Shown here: in pieces, positions 35,441 through 46,125 of the stretch
Layout of the letters: each line of letters opens with the position of its first letter
Numbering within the stretch: the stretch's first letter is position 1
NCBI GenBank assembly: GCA_029851415.1
Contig: CM056743.1
Coordinates: 2,666,001-2,730,000, forward strand
Length of the DNA stretch: 64,000 bases
Direction of reading: 5' to 3'
From: Eretmocerus hayati
Lineage: Eukaryota; Arthropoda; Insecta; Hymenoptera; Aphelinidae
The notes under the pieces: generated by a model
Seen by the model: the letters and a program-made list of their open reading frames with translations, nothing else
Databases searched by the model: none
What the model was told of the DNA's origin: nothing
Program-made: the position numbers and the translations under genes

Positions 35441-36194
35441 TATGTTACTCTGAATACTTGATATGCATCGATCATTCGTTGTAGGGGGGTACTTTGGTCA
35501 CTCCTCGCTGTCCAAATTTTTCAGTAAATCGCGATGGATCCTAAGTAGTTCAAATGGAAATGGTTCATGATTTGATTGAGGAGGAACAAGGATTCAGATA
35601 ATTTGTACCCACCACTGTGGAAAAGAAACAAAGACCGTCAACTCTTGAGACGACGGCCAACTTTCACAGCATCCACTAGTTCTTTGGTGTTTTGGGGCAC
35701 AGGTTACGTTTTTACTCACAGGAATAACAAAAAATATCGTTAGCATTTAGCGCATCGACATTTGCGCACTCGTCCCCGTACTCGTGTGCAAACGTTCCAC
35801 TGTGCGTAAACGAGGCACTAGCACACTTGTTGCGATGACTCGTGCGCGAGTGTCTGTTGGCACCCGTGTTGCTTAATACTATTATGCAATTCGGTGAGCA
35901 CCCGAGCATGGAAAAATTGCATAAAAGTGGTTTTCCAACTTTAACAACATTCCGTTAGGTTTAGCCAGGCCTATGGTCAAACCTTGGAGCACTCAATGAA
36001 GGATTGCGTTTTCATAATATATTCAATGGGAAAATAATGTGCTTTTACGGGATTTGAGGTAAGTTAGGATGGAAATGAGGACCGAGCCTATTTTGGAGTC
36101 CAAATGAGCTATCTTTATCGGGAACCTTGGGATCAAAACATTTGAAGCAGATTTTGACCTATATACAGATCTTTAATTCTTGTATAACTCATAG
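35441..36194. other. No recognised gene; GTGCG-rich stretch
   Basis: Around 35,740-35,880 words such as GTGCGTAAACGAGG and CGTGCGCGAGTG recur, resembling the hairpin repeats at 39,630-40,690. Otherwise nothing is identifiable. It would be the end of the intron before the receptor exon at 36,195. Confidence 0.35.
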
Positions 36195-36317
36195 ATGATG
36201 TTCACCGACGACGGTTCCATGACCTTAGGAGGAATTCTGGGAAGTGGTGAAGCAGTTGTGATGGAGATGTACCTAATACTCGTTTACTGTATTGCAAACG
36301 AGGTTTACATTCATCAC
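36195..36317 (+). CDS. Odorant receptor exon (helix before C-terminal block)
   Basis: The exon is 41 codons in phase 0 at both ends: acceptor ATAACTCATAG, donor GTAAGT. It codes a hydrophobic stretch, VVMEMYLILVYCIANEVYIHH. This fits the family's LFxYCxxGNE motif, which lies just before the last intracellular/extracellular junction. It joins in frame to the next exon 182 bp on. No stop is seen. Confidence 0.65.
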
Positions 36318-36499
36318 GTAAGTGACTCCTATCGAATTTAATCACATCAATGCTTGACTGTTGAAGTACATGTGTCATCAGTACTTCACTACTCTTTCAC
36401 TCGTCCGGACTACAATGTTCACCTGAAAGTTCTCGCGTTTTACATATGCATACCCAGTTTTGACTATCCCAACCATACTTATAGGAATTAAATTTTCAG

Positions 36500-36703
36500 A
36501 GTCAGAGGTGTGCAGACTACATCTATTCTTCTGCATGGTATACCGTAACTGCTTCTTATTCAAAAGATGTTACAAAAATCATGGCTTTCTCTCAATCCGC
36601 GGTGGAAATCTCAGTTGGAGGGTTCAATGGACTATCTTTGAATACTTTTCTTCAAGTAAGTATAATGAAGAATGCCACTCGAACGTGTGTGGCTGATTAT
36701 TGA
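36500..36703 (+). CDS. Odorant receptor C-terminal exon
   Basis: The frame begins SQRCADYIYSSAWYTV, the family's S..VA.AIY.S.WY block, then KIMAFSQSAVEI (equivalent to the usual L.MMRSQ.P..), then GLSLNTFLQ (the family's LSLETF). A GTAAGT follows at 36,656. Either this is a true donor, with the normal last exon not found (36,723-36,785 is a poor candidate), or the frame reads through and ends at 36,703 with IMKNATRTCVADY, whose IMKNA is close to the family's ILKxA ending. I prefer the read-through but am unsure. Confidence 0.65.
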   Translation, partial: SQRCADYIYSSAWYTVTASYSKDVTKIMAFSQSAVEISVGGFNGLSLNTFLQVSIMKNATRTCVADY

Positions 36704-36785
36704 ATTTTGTTGTCAATTTTAGCCAATCACGATTATGAGTGGAGCGCGCCTCCTCTTGAAATTGAGCTTATTGTCACCCCTTTGA

Positions 36786-38351
36786 AAGCATTTACCCCAC
36801 GAGAACTAATGGGGAAAATGTTGTAGGATTGAAACATCCACTACAGGTTCGGTTCCTTGTAATTTTATTCAAGATACAAACAGTACTGCCGTATTTGAGT
36901 AGACACGTCTGTATGGGGATGAAATCTCTTTTGGTTCATTAATTACAACCTTAGTTTTGTTACTAAATTGCCATGGTAGATAATTAATCATACGGACTAA
37001 TTCCTCGGATATTTATGAATGAGTATGGATTGAGAAATAAGATATTGTGGTCTATGCCGATGGGGCCTCTGGCAACACTTCCTTCCTCGTTTATTTCATC
37101 TCGACTCTAGACGACTTCAAATTCTCTTTGGAGAATGAACGGAAGAATATGCGTGACAGAAAAAATTCAATAAATTCGCTTGGAGAGTTCTTTCAATCAG
37201 TGAGCGTTCCTGGCCCCTTCATTTACCGCGCTTTCTCCGGTTGTACTTCATTCATCTGTTCAGACAACAATTCCAAGGAAATAGTCTGAACGGGGTGGTC
37301 CACATTATAATAAACCGTATTTATGTACACTATAGCGCAGGAATGCGAAATATTTAGATACACGCCCGATAGATGATCACTAAGAAACTCAGCGAAATAT
37401 TAATTCTGTTCGCAGATGATCAAGGCCATATTCAGCTACATCTCCGTTCTTTTAGCCCTGCAAGAATGAATGCACGGAGAGTCTTGATTAGGACAACTGT
37501 TAGTCTTTTACGATTGAATCGAAGATCTCATCGTAATATAGATTTTCACACGGATTCATATTGAGACACCATTTTTACTATAGAGGAATAATACTCAACT
37601 CGATTCGTGCATGGATGGATTCGGCACCGAGTTAGTACCCGCATTGATTTCGTAGCAGGCAGGCTATGAAATATTCCAACAGCTATAAATCTAAAATGGA
37701 TATTTTCCTTGTGTATGAAAACTTTAAATGATGAAGTAAAAGCATTAATTATGAACCTGAATAGGTTTGTGAATCGAATGATAGCAAGAACTATCTTGTT
37801 TTCCTAGAAACAACTTCGACTTATGTGAATTTACATTAAGTATGGCATACCTACAATTGAAATATGTTCTGTTGGTGTTGGCCCCCTATCATTGCTTTGG
37901 TCGGTGCAATCGGTTGGCATCTGGCTTAATGGACATACTTGTACGATTGAAAATGAGGGTGTGGGTGGGAAAAAGGGCGTAACCACCATTATGCCCCTCT
38001 CCGGACACCGCTTTATTCTAACCTCTGCGAGCCAAGATCTACCACCCCTCAAAATCCGTTTTTCGTAAGACCCAAAAAATCGTCTGGCAGATAAAAAAGC
38101 GAATGGAGCTTAAGCCCTTTTCATCGGCAAAATGATTGCCCTTACGCCCTTTTTCGAATATCACGATAAATACGCCATTATTCCATGAATGACGATTTTG
38201 GTTGTTTAGTTACCGCGCCAGCTCGTTTTAACGTGTTTATCCCATAAGATTACGTGTGTAGGAATTTTTTCTGCCAAATGGGTTTACTCAAGATTTTCAT
38301 CGCCAATCCCTACTTTTCTCGATGGATCATGATTCTTCATTAGTTTATCTA
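36786..38351. other. No recognised gene
   Basis: An 80-residue frame at 37,047-37,289 and smaller ones show no certain motif. GAGGGTGTGGGTGGGAAAAAGGGCGTAA near 37,951-37,980 (given in two overlapping parts: GAGGGTGTGGGTGGG and AAAAAGGGCGTAA) is the inverted counterpart of 43,906-43,935, so this may be the flank of an older element into which the TTAA elements inserted. Confidence 0.35.
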
Positions 38352-38355
38352 TTAA

Positions 38356-39261
38356 CACGTTCGCTGCGACGGTGAAAACCGGCATTCCGTCCTAGAGTAT
38401 GCAAGAGAGTACAAACGCGTGATTTTGCACCTATAATAGTCAAACCTTTTGATTTGTGATCAGTTTAGTATGTATATACAAGAAATCTAAGAACATTCGC
38501 GGGTCCCACCGGTGGGACCCGCGAAAATTTCTATCGTGCAATGGGGGATCAAGTAAATGATTGAAGGACCAAAATTAGTGATCCTAAGATGTAATCTCTA
38601 ACTTTTCGGGAGCATTCGTTGATTTCCCGGTACCATTCGGGTAATTCGCGAGCATGGCCTGAATTGGAACCTTTTGCCTCGTAAGAACCGCGGAATGCGA
38701 TTGTGATCCACGCGAGTATGATTTTCTATCCTCGTTAATCCACGAGACACAGCTGCTTATTCGAGATACTCGTCGACTTCTCTGGATACAAAAAGTTCCT
38801 CATACGCGGAGAGATAGAATAGATTGAGAGAGAGGACAGTGCAGTCGCAAAGTCAACCATTCAGTCGGTTTGCCTTATGGTTATTTTGCGTCTAAATTTC
38901 TGATAACTCAGCTCCATGTCGCTCGAATCACACGTGTATGGGCTCATTTTGTAGCTTTTGACGTAAGCTTTCGAATAAACCAAGGTACGTTGTGGAAAAT
39001 TCGAAAGGACTATTGATGAATTCACAATTTACTTGCAAATTTTGTGTTATTTATCGCCGTTCCCACGAAAATTCAGTTTTTATGGCGTAGCTCGAACCAA
39101 TCAAGTCTGATCCCTAAACTGGCCCGTACGCATGTTCTTGGCATCGTATATAGTGAGTAAAAACCGCAACCTAAGCCATTGGATGTGTCTACGTCATTTG
39201 GTGCACACAAGAGCCCGAACAGAAGTGGGTCCCACCCGTGGGACCCGTCGCAGCGAACGTG
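38356..39261. mobile_element. TTAA-flanked non-autonomous element, 906 bp
   Basis: It starts CACGTTCGCTGCGACGG and ends with the exact complement CCGTCGCAGCGAACGTG, with TTAA on both sides (38,352-38,355 and 39,262-39,265). TTAA targets are typical of piggyBac-type elements. Inside, a 30-bp perfect palindrome (38,496-38,525) is centred on GGGTCCCACCGGTGGGACCC, and a similar imperfect one lies next to the right end. No transposase is seen. A tiny relative sits at 49,312-49,395. Confidence 0.85.
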
Positions 39262-39635
39262 TTAACCCATTAATGCCCAGGATGACACTTTCATGACATC
39301 TCTTTGAGGCTCGTTATTCAGTACGAAAAAACCTTCAAAAAAAATGCCCAGGGCATATATTCAACTTAAAATTGTCTGAACTTTCAAAATATGTGATGGG
39401 GATTTCCGTTTGAGTTGCTCCTGAAGAGCTACATTGAAGCTTTTGCGAAAAAATACGGTCTTTTTCTTTCAAATCGTGTTTGAACGGCATTTTAACCCCT
39501 AAAATCGATAGATATGGCTCTCGAAGCCCAAAAAACCGTGGCATTGGGTCCTGAGCTATAGAATCTATGGGTCAAAAAAAATTTAAAAGACCAGTCTCGG
39601 CCCAAGATATCGACCGAAAAGAATTTAGTACATTA

Positions 39636-39835
39636 AGCAACAAGGGCGCAAAGAAATTTTACGCACGAGTTCCCGAAATGAGTGCGTAAAAGTGAACTTT
39701 GTGCACAGCTGTAACTTTTGCGCAATGCGCAAAGTATTTTGCGCTGTGCGCAAAGTTACAACTGTGCGTAAAAAGTTCACTTTTACGCACGAAAATTTCG
39801 GGAACGAGGGCGTAAAATTGCGCCCGAGTTGCTTA
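39636..39835. repeat. Palindromic insertion, GCAACAAGGGCGCAA type
   Basis: The ends read AAGCAACAAGGGCGCAA and, inverted, AAGCAACTCGGGCGCAA. Nearly the whole 200 bp is a palindrome containing many TTTTACGC and GCGTAAAA words. Confidence 0.65.
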
Positions 39836-39841
39836 CGATTC

Positions 39842-41872
39842 TTTTCGATACACTGTGCGTAAAAGTGCACTTTGCGCACAGTTTGTCGACTTTTACTCAC
39901 AGTTTATCGAAAAGTATAGTTAGATACACGGCCGTAAAACCTATTATTCGCATCCTCGTGATGATTCCGACCCTCGCCTGCGGCTCGGGCCGAAAACCAT
40001 CACTCGGACGCGAATAAAACGTTTTACGCCCTTGTATCGAAATGTACTATTCTACCGTTGACCAACATCTCTCATATTCACGATTATTCACTAATATGAC
40101 TTGCAATTTCTTATTGAATCGCCGCCTGACCTACGAATCTTCGTGTATACTTGTGATCTTGTAGATCAAGACCCGATGAGGACAGTATCTGTCCTAATGC
40201 TCACTCGAATTCCCTTCACATTTGGGGTAAACGGCGATTTTTTGTACTCTTGTTAAATTTCTAACTTGTATGTGACAATAAGTCAGGTTTCACAAATCCA
40301 AAGAGAATTCGCTCAAGTTGGGAATAAAAATGTACTCATAGTGTAGATTGGGAGGTGATCAGCCACTCAGATTTTAGTGCGTAAAAGTGAAACTGTACGT
40401 AAAAGTAACTTTGCGCACAGTTTTACAGTGCGCAAAGTTCTCGAAATCGTGCGCAAAGTAAAATCTGTGCGTAAATAGTACATTTCGATACAAGGGCGTA
40501 AAACGTTTTATTCGTGTCCGAGTGATGGGTTTCCGGCCCGAGCCGCAGGCGAGGGTCGGAATTATCACGAGGATGCGAATAATAGGTTTTACGGCCGTGT
40601 ATCTAACTATACTTTTCGATAAACTGTGAGTAAAAGTCGACAAACTGTGCGCAAAGTGCACTTTTACGCACAGTGTATCGAAAAAAACATTAATCAACCG
40701 TTTTCCAATTTCGATTTTTACGGCAAAAAAGACTGATCACACAGCAGCAAACGATGATTCCGGCATTTTTCTTATTCCTCCGGCCCCTTTGTGAATTGGT
40801 ACCTATGGAGTTGAAGTCAAAGATGTTGCAGTTAAGGATCAAATTATGGGCATGCGGTTGCCTTGCAACCCGGCTGTTAAGAATGATTAAGTGGCTGATC
40901 ACCTCCTAATCTATACTATGAGTACATTTTTGTCCCCAACTTGAGCGAATTCTCTTTGGATTTGTGATAACTGAATTATTGTCGCATACAAGTTAGAAAT
41001 TTAACAAGAGTACAAAAAATCGCCGTTTACCCCAAATGTGAAGGGAATTCGAGTGAGCATGAGGACAGATACTGTCCTCATCGGGGCTTGATCTACCAGA
41101 TCACTAGTTTACACGAAGATTCGTAGGTCAGACTGCAATTCAATGAGAAATTGCAAGTCATAGGTAGTGAATAATCATGAACATGAGAGATGTTGGTCAT
41201 CGGCAGAATATTGTGTATTAACGTATTTTCTATATCGACAACAATTCCACTAAGTTTCCCATATAAGTTTCATCAAGGACATTTTTAATGCAATCCTGTT
41301 CTTCATGTTCCAATGCATTCAAGTAAACTTCTACGTTCTGATAGGAATCAGGATATTTGGGATGACATGAATCACGTGACGTCTCTGATTTTCTTCCCTG
41401 AATACATCAAATTGGAACGGAAGTTGGGATGTTACACGGAGTTACTTTTCTTGCAACGAGATTACAATATTCGAGATGAATTTTAGCACCTTATTTTGGT
41501 TATGAGCTGGTTCAGGGTAAATTATTTTTGATCCATTCTTCAGAATTTTTTTTCAAGTGGGGGCTCCGCCCCCACACCCCCCGGCGGACGCTTCGCTCCC
41601 TGCACCCCCACCTCCTCCCCCTTTCGCGCCCTCCACCAACTTCGGTGGTATGGACCGGACACCAACTTTCCGCACAGATATATCAAAATAGTACATTCCG
41701 ATACAAGGGCGTAAAACGTTTTATTCGCGTCCGAGTGATGGGTCGGAATCATCACGAGGATGCGAATAATAGGTTTTACGGACGTGTATCTAACTATACT
41801 TTTCGATAAACTGCGAGTAAAAGTCGACAAACTGTGCGCAAAGTGCACTTTTACGTACAGTGTATCGAAAAA
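39842..41872. repeat. Three copies of a GCGTAAAAC hairpin repeat plus a palindrome
   Basis: Copies at 39,842-40,052 (reverse), 40,478-40,685 and 41,688-41,872 (forward) share GATACAAGGGCGTAAAACG, a central hairpin, and AATAATAGGTTTTACG, followed by a second hairpin ending in CACTTTTACG. The third copy lacks the GC-rich centre. Around the second copy a further inverted pair (40,058-40,375 and 40,875-41,200) forms a larger palindrome. Near 41,559 lies a strong GC hairpin, GTGGGGGCTCCGCCCCCAC. Confidence 0.7.
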
Positions 41873-42187
41873 GTATTTTGAACGCCTTCTCGTCGTCATT
41901 TGAACCTCTCGACCTTTACGATCGCAAGAAGTTTGAAGCGAGAAAATGCCCATTTTTATCGAATCATACCCTTTTTCAATGAAAACATCATCCCAAATCC
42001 AATTCTCAACGCGAAAATCGATACATTGTCACTCGAGACGTCAAAATATCGTATCTGCACGATCTGAGACTCAGAATCATAGTTTCAGAACGCAACATGG
42101 ACATTTGGAATAGCATCGAGCCAGAAATGTTCTCGATCGCGCTGATATGCGTATGACGGGCACGTTATCAAAATATTCACATGTAGG

Positions 42188-42522
42188 ATGATGCCGAGTA
42201 TTCGAGAAAAAAAGTATACTTGGCCATCATTTCTCAGATTCATCCAATCATCTACTACGAATGCAACAGTCTTCAAAAACCTGGCGAGACCGAGCGACGA
42301 TGAGAAAACAATTGGAACTAAAGAAGTGGGCTTGAAAATTGCTGACTTTTATTTGGAAAAAGCCTACACAATTGGTAAAACTCATGAAAAAATGTCTGTA
42401 CGTTTGAGGAAACAATGTCATTACTCCAAGTCTTGTGGAAAGCGATCTTTTATCGTGTGTAAGATCTGCTGAATCTATTTATGTGCTACTTGTTTTGGTT
42501 CTCATCATTCCGAATAATCATA
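42188..42522 (+). pseudogene. piggyBac transposase C-terminal remnant
   Basis: The frame reads KKYTWPSFLRFIQSSTTNAT, like the family's KWxWPxFxxxxDxxxxNA stretch at the end of the catalytic fold, then a charged linker, then CHYSKSCGKRSFIVCKIC. A stop at 42,470-42,472 interrupts it, but the same frame continues with LCATCFGSHH, completing the CxxC...CxxC...LCxxCFxxHH pattern of the C-terminal cysteine-rich domain. The three catalytic Asp are not present. This supports the piggyBac call for the surrounding TTAA element. Confidence 0.6.
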
Positions 42523-43247
42523 TTGCGAATATAAAGGGTATAGTATATGTATAATCGTACTCAAGCTGCGTGGCCTGATTCCGAGGTTCAGATCGTGCAG
42601 CTTAGATACGATAATTCGACGTCTCGAGTGACAATGTATCGATTTTCACGTTGAGAATTGGGTTTGGGATGATGTTTCTATTGGAAGAGGGTATGATTCG
42701 GAAAAACGCGCATTTTCTCGCTTCAAACTTCAACCTATCCGAATCCTAATCACGGAATCTGAAAGAACAGACAATTTTACGTCGATAACATGTCGTATGA
42801 TATTTTTTCAGAAGCTATTTGATGCTCAGAATTGCAATCGTAAAGGTTGAGGTTTAAATGACGACGAGAAGGCGTTCAAAATACTTTTTTCCTTTCGGTC
42901 GACTTCTTGGGCCGAGATTGGCGTTTGAAAATTTTTTGACCCATAGATTTTATAGCTCAGGACCCAATGCCACGGTTTTTCGAGCTTCCAGAGCCACATC
43001 TATCTATTTAAGGGGTCAAAATGCCGTTCAAACACGATTTGAAATGAAAAAAATTGTATTTTTGCAAAAAATTCAATGTAGCTCTTTAGAAGCGCCTCAA
43101 ACGCAAATCCCCATCATATATTTTAAAATTTCAGACAATTTTACGTCGAATATATGCTCTGGGGATTTTTTTCAAGGCTTTTTCGTACTTAATAACGAGC
43201 CTCAAAAAGATGTCATGAAAGTGTCATCCTGGGCATTAATGGGTTAA

Positions 43248-44860
43248 TATAAGTAACTCTTATACGATTTTTTCGTTTTTTTAAAATTTGCGTGAGACTC
43301 CTTAAATACCTGACTGAAAGAATTTAAAAGGGCGTAGTTACTCTGTAACGGGGCATGAGTGAGGGCGGATATGGGAAAAGGGCCTAATTACCGAGGAAAA
43401 ATTTTACAAAAATTCTCCTGAGCCTGGGGATACTTTTTCACCTAATATAACGATGAAAACATGTTGTTCTACCTTCAAATTGAGTGTTTTTGCCCTTTCC
43501 TAGTGAAAAGAATTTCTTGTCATTTTCACACGACTGATGGAAGCTTTTCGTGCCCATAGAACCGTGGAGCATGAATCAAACCCCCCCCCCCCTTTGCAAT
43601 CAGATATCTTTCGAAACATGTCCAGGAACACTCTCAAGAAATTTGGAGACGATTGAACTTAATCTCTAGATATTATCCCACTTTAGTAAGGAAGAAAGGC
43701 CAAAATTTGATCCTATATTCGAAAAAGGTCGTAGTTGCATTTTTTGAAATTGCTGAAAAAAGCTCAAAATCAAATTTATCCTTCGGCTCGGGTTGGGCTA
43801 TTCCGAGAAGGCTATCTTCTTCGAAATAAGTCAGGTCAACTCGTCCAATTATGACTCTAGCGATTTTTATCAAGTTTTTATTGATTTTGTCAAAATGACC
43901 GTTTTGCAATTACGCCCTTTTGCCACCCACCCCCTCAATTGTAATCTGATGAAAAATTAGATAGCCAACTTAGATCGGAATTCATTGCATGGATATTGTG
44001 GACAAAATGTATACATGTATGATAGTCATCCTCAGTTCCTTGTAAGTCGTAAATCAAGGACTTAATAAATCAAGTATTGGCTGTAGACAACCATCGAAAT
44101 TTAAAAAAAATATCCGATTACTCGCGCATTGTGCAAAAAAAGCCCGTTGATGGCCGTAACAGAAGGGGGTCCCCAAGGCCCCACCTGGGATGCCAATAAT
44201 ACACACACACACACACACACACAACTATCGAAATACTGTCATGAATAAACCTACTTCATTCATCATTGAAAATTTCAAAAGACTTAGAACACATCCTCTG
44301 TCACCCAGCGAGCCAGAGCGAGTTCCACCATCCTCCAGCTGAAAAAGTCACGACGAGAAACATATGGGCAAATCTCAGGGTTTGGGCAATCGGAAAATCG
44401 TCCCTTGAGTTATTTCCGACCATGCCAATTAACTGATGGACTGCAAAAAGTGCATAGGGTCCATGAGGATTGTGCGATTTGTTTTGCTTTTAATCTCGTC
44501 TTATAATCATGGCAGAGCTTTTGTTGACATCAGATAAGAATATATTAGCCCTTGTTCATATATATCCACTCCAAAAACGCTGCTAAAAAAGATTACCAGA
44601 ATGCTTCCTCATTCCGAAATCTGACCGTACCTCCAAGTGAAAGACAAAGACTCGAGTAAAAATTGTAACTCGCAATACAAACACATCCTTCATTCATACC
44701 AAATATTTAAACCTCTTGTCACGAAAAGGCTTTGTCTTTGGGAAAGCAAAATTTTGCGTGGGTGGTTGATCGTGAACCGAAAAGGATGACATACAATACA
44801 ATAGAAATTTCTTGGGGAGGAGAACGCGGCGATGCGGTCACCGTGCACCGTGCACGCTGA
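43248..44860. other. No recognised gene; CA microsatellite
   Basis: A (CA)n tract lies at about 44,202-44,222 and a C run at 43,580-43,590. AAAAGGGCGTAGTTAC (43,329) and TTACGCCCTTTTG (43,913) echo the left flank near 37,970 and 38,140. A sequence at about 44,770-44,830 is repeated in direct orientation at about 46,160-46,230. Confidence 0.4.
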
Positions 44861-45205
44861 AAGTTATTCCGGCTTTTCTCCGATATTCTTGCGATTTGGG
44901 TGAAACGACGAGAAGACCTACGTTTATTATCATCTAACTTGAGTTCGTCTTCTCATCGTTTGGCTAAAATCGCAAGAGAACTGGAGAAAAGTGGGAATAA
45001 CTTGAGCGCAGGCAACTATACAGGCACTTCGTAATTCTCACTTTACAGGCACTTCGTAATTCTCACTTTTATCCGATTCTTTTGAGATTTGAGCTAAACG
45101 ACGAGAAGACGAACTCAAGTTAGATGATAATAAACGCGGGTCTTCTTGTCGTTTCACCCAAATCGCAAGCAAATTTGATAAAAGTGCGAATAACTTTCAG
45201 CGTGC
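44861..45205. repeat. Inverted repeat whose arms each hold a hairpin
   Basis: The ends read GTGCACGCTGAAAGTTATTC and the complement. Arms 44,861-45,015 and 45,050-45,205 are inverted copies. Each arm also contains its own hairpin, GCGATTT with GACGAGAAGAC against GTCTTCTC with AAATCGC. In the centre a 25-bp unit (TACAGGCACTTCGTAATTCT and five more bases) is tandemly doubled at 45,019-45,068. Confidence 0.75.
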
Positions 45206-45289
45206 ACTCCCATTACGTGAAGATTTTTAAAATGAAAAATGGATTTTAGTGAAAATTGAACTAATTCTGAGTTTCTGAGTCGCATTTCA

Positions 45290-46125
45290 TTATTTTTCGT
45301 TCACGGTTTCTGCTAAACCCTTCGATCGATCCTTCTGAAATTTTTATGAGTCATAGAGGACCAGCCAAAGATGTGCTGAAAGGATTTGCAACCGATTATT
45401 GAACAGTTTTCTACTTATGCGTGTTTAAAAATAAAAATGTAAAAACTGAATTCAGTTTTTGGGAAATATCTTCTAAAATGACTTCATAAAAAAATTTAGA
45501 GTGAGCTAATAAAATGTTGATGTTGGCATGATAGATCTATTGGTTAATACAGAATTTGGGAAAAATGTATGAGGAAGAAATAAAAAGTGGTTTTATTTCA
45601 CATGGTGAAGGATTTATGATTTGAATGATGTAAATGAATAAAAATGGGAAATACATATTAAGCAAGTGAGAGAGAATGGACAAAAAATGAGTGTTTAAGG
45701 GGACGTCGGAGCCCTATCAATATTGTACAGTTACCGACATGATCGAGTTTTCGTATTTCTCGATGAATTTTTGAGATATCAAAAATCTATCAAGTAACGC
45801 CGATTCTATGAGCCATACAGAATCGGCGTTACTTAGTAGAATCCCGATATCTCGAAAATTCATCGAGAAATCCGAAAACTCGACAATGTCGGTATCCGAC
45901 ATCCTCTTAAGTGACAGGAAGTTTGATATGAAAGTTGTGGGAAGGAATATTTGTAAATGAAATAATAGGGTTTTCGACATTTTTCTCATTTTTGTTGTTT
46001 AGGAAGCATAAGTCGTGAACTGTTTGATACAATGAGGTGTACATTCGTGCAACACATCCTGAGATGGTCCTCTATGACTTATAAAAATTTCAGAAGGATT
46101 GATCAAAGTGTTGAAGAGATAGAGT
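45290..46125. repeat. Foldback with a TTAA element in its loop
   Basis: Arms at 45,290-45,430 and 46,000-46,125 are inverted copies, sharing GGTCCTCTATGACT and AAAAATTTCAGAAGGAT. The loop holds the element at 45,699-45,906. Confidence 0.65.
45699..45906. mobile_element. TTAA-flanked palindromic MITE, 208 bp
   Basis: It starts GGGGACGTCGGA and ends TCCGACATCCTC, with TTAA on both sides (45,695-45,698 and 45,907-45,910). It is almost wholly palindromic: AACGCCGATTCT and AGAATCGGCGTT near the centre, CTCGATGAATTTT against AAAATTCATCGAG further out. It differs in end sequence from the other two TTAA families. Confidence 0.8.

Larger units (their letters stand above)
39266..43243. mobile_element. 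piggyBac-like element with long inverted ends, 3,978 bp
   Basis: It starts CCCATTAATGCCCAGG and ends with the complement CCTGGGCATTAATGGG. Inverted arms extend about 340 bp (39,266-39,605 and 42,890-43,243). TTAA flanks both ends (39,262-39,265 and 43,244-43,247), the left one shared with the neighbouring element. A transposase C-terminal piece lies at 42,188-42,522. The catalytic part is gone; several palindromic insertions occupy 39,630-41,870. Confidence 0.8.

Noticed and set aside
36723..36785. Alternative last exon of the odorant receptor
   Set aside because: Splice sites and frame fit, but the predicted residues do not look like the family's C-terminus; reading through to 36,703 fits better.
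39600..41210. CRISPR-like array
   Set aside because: The repeats are inverted, of unequal spacing and inside a eukaryotic transposon; there are no regular spacers or cas genes.
41540..41953. 137-residue minus-strand frame
   Set aside because: It runs through a hairpin repeat and a GC-rich palindrome and shares sequence with other copies of that repeat.
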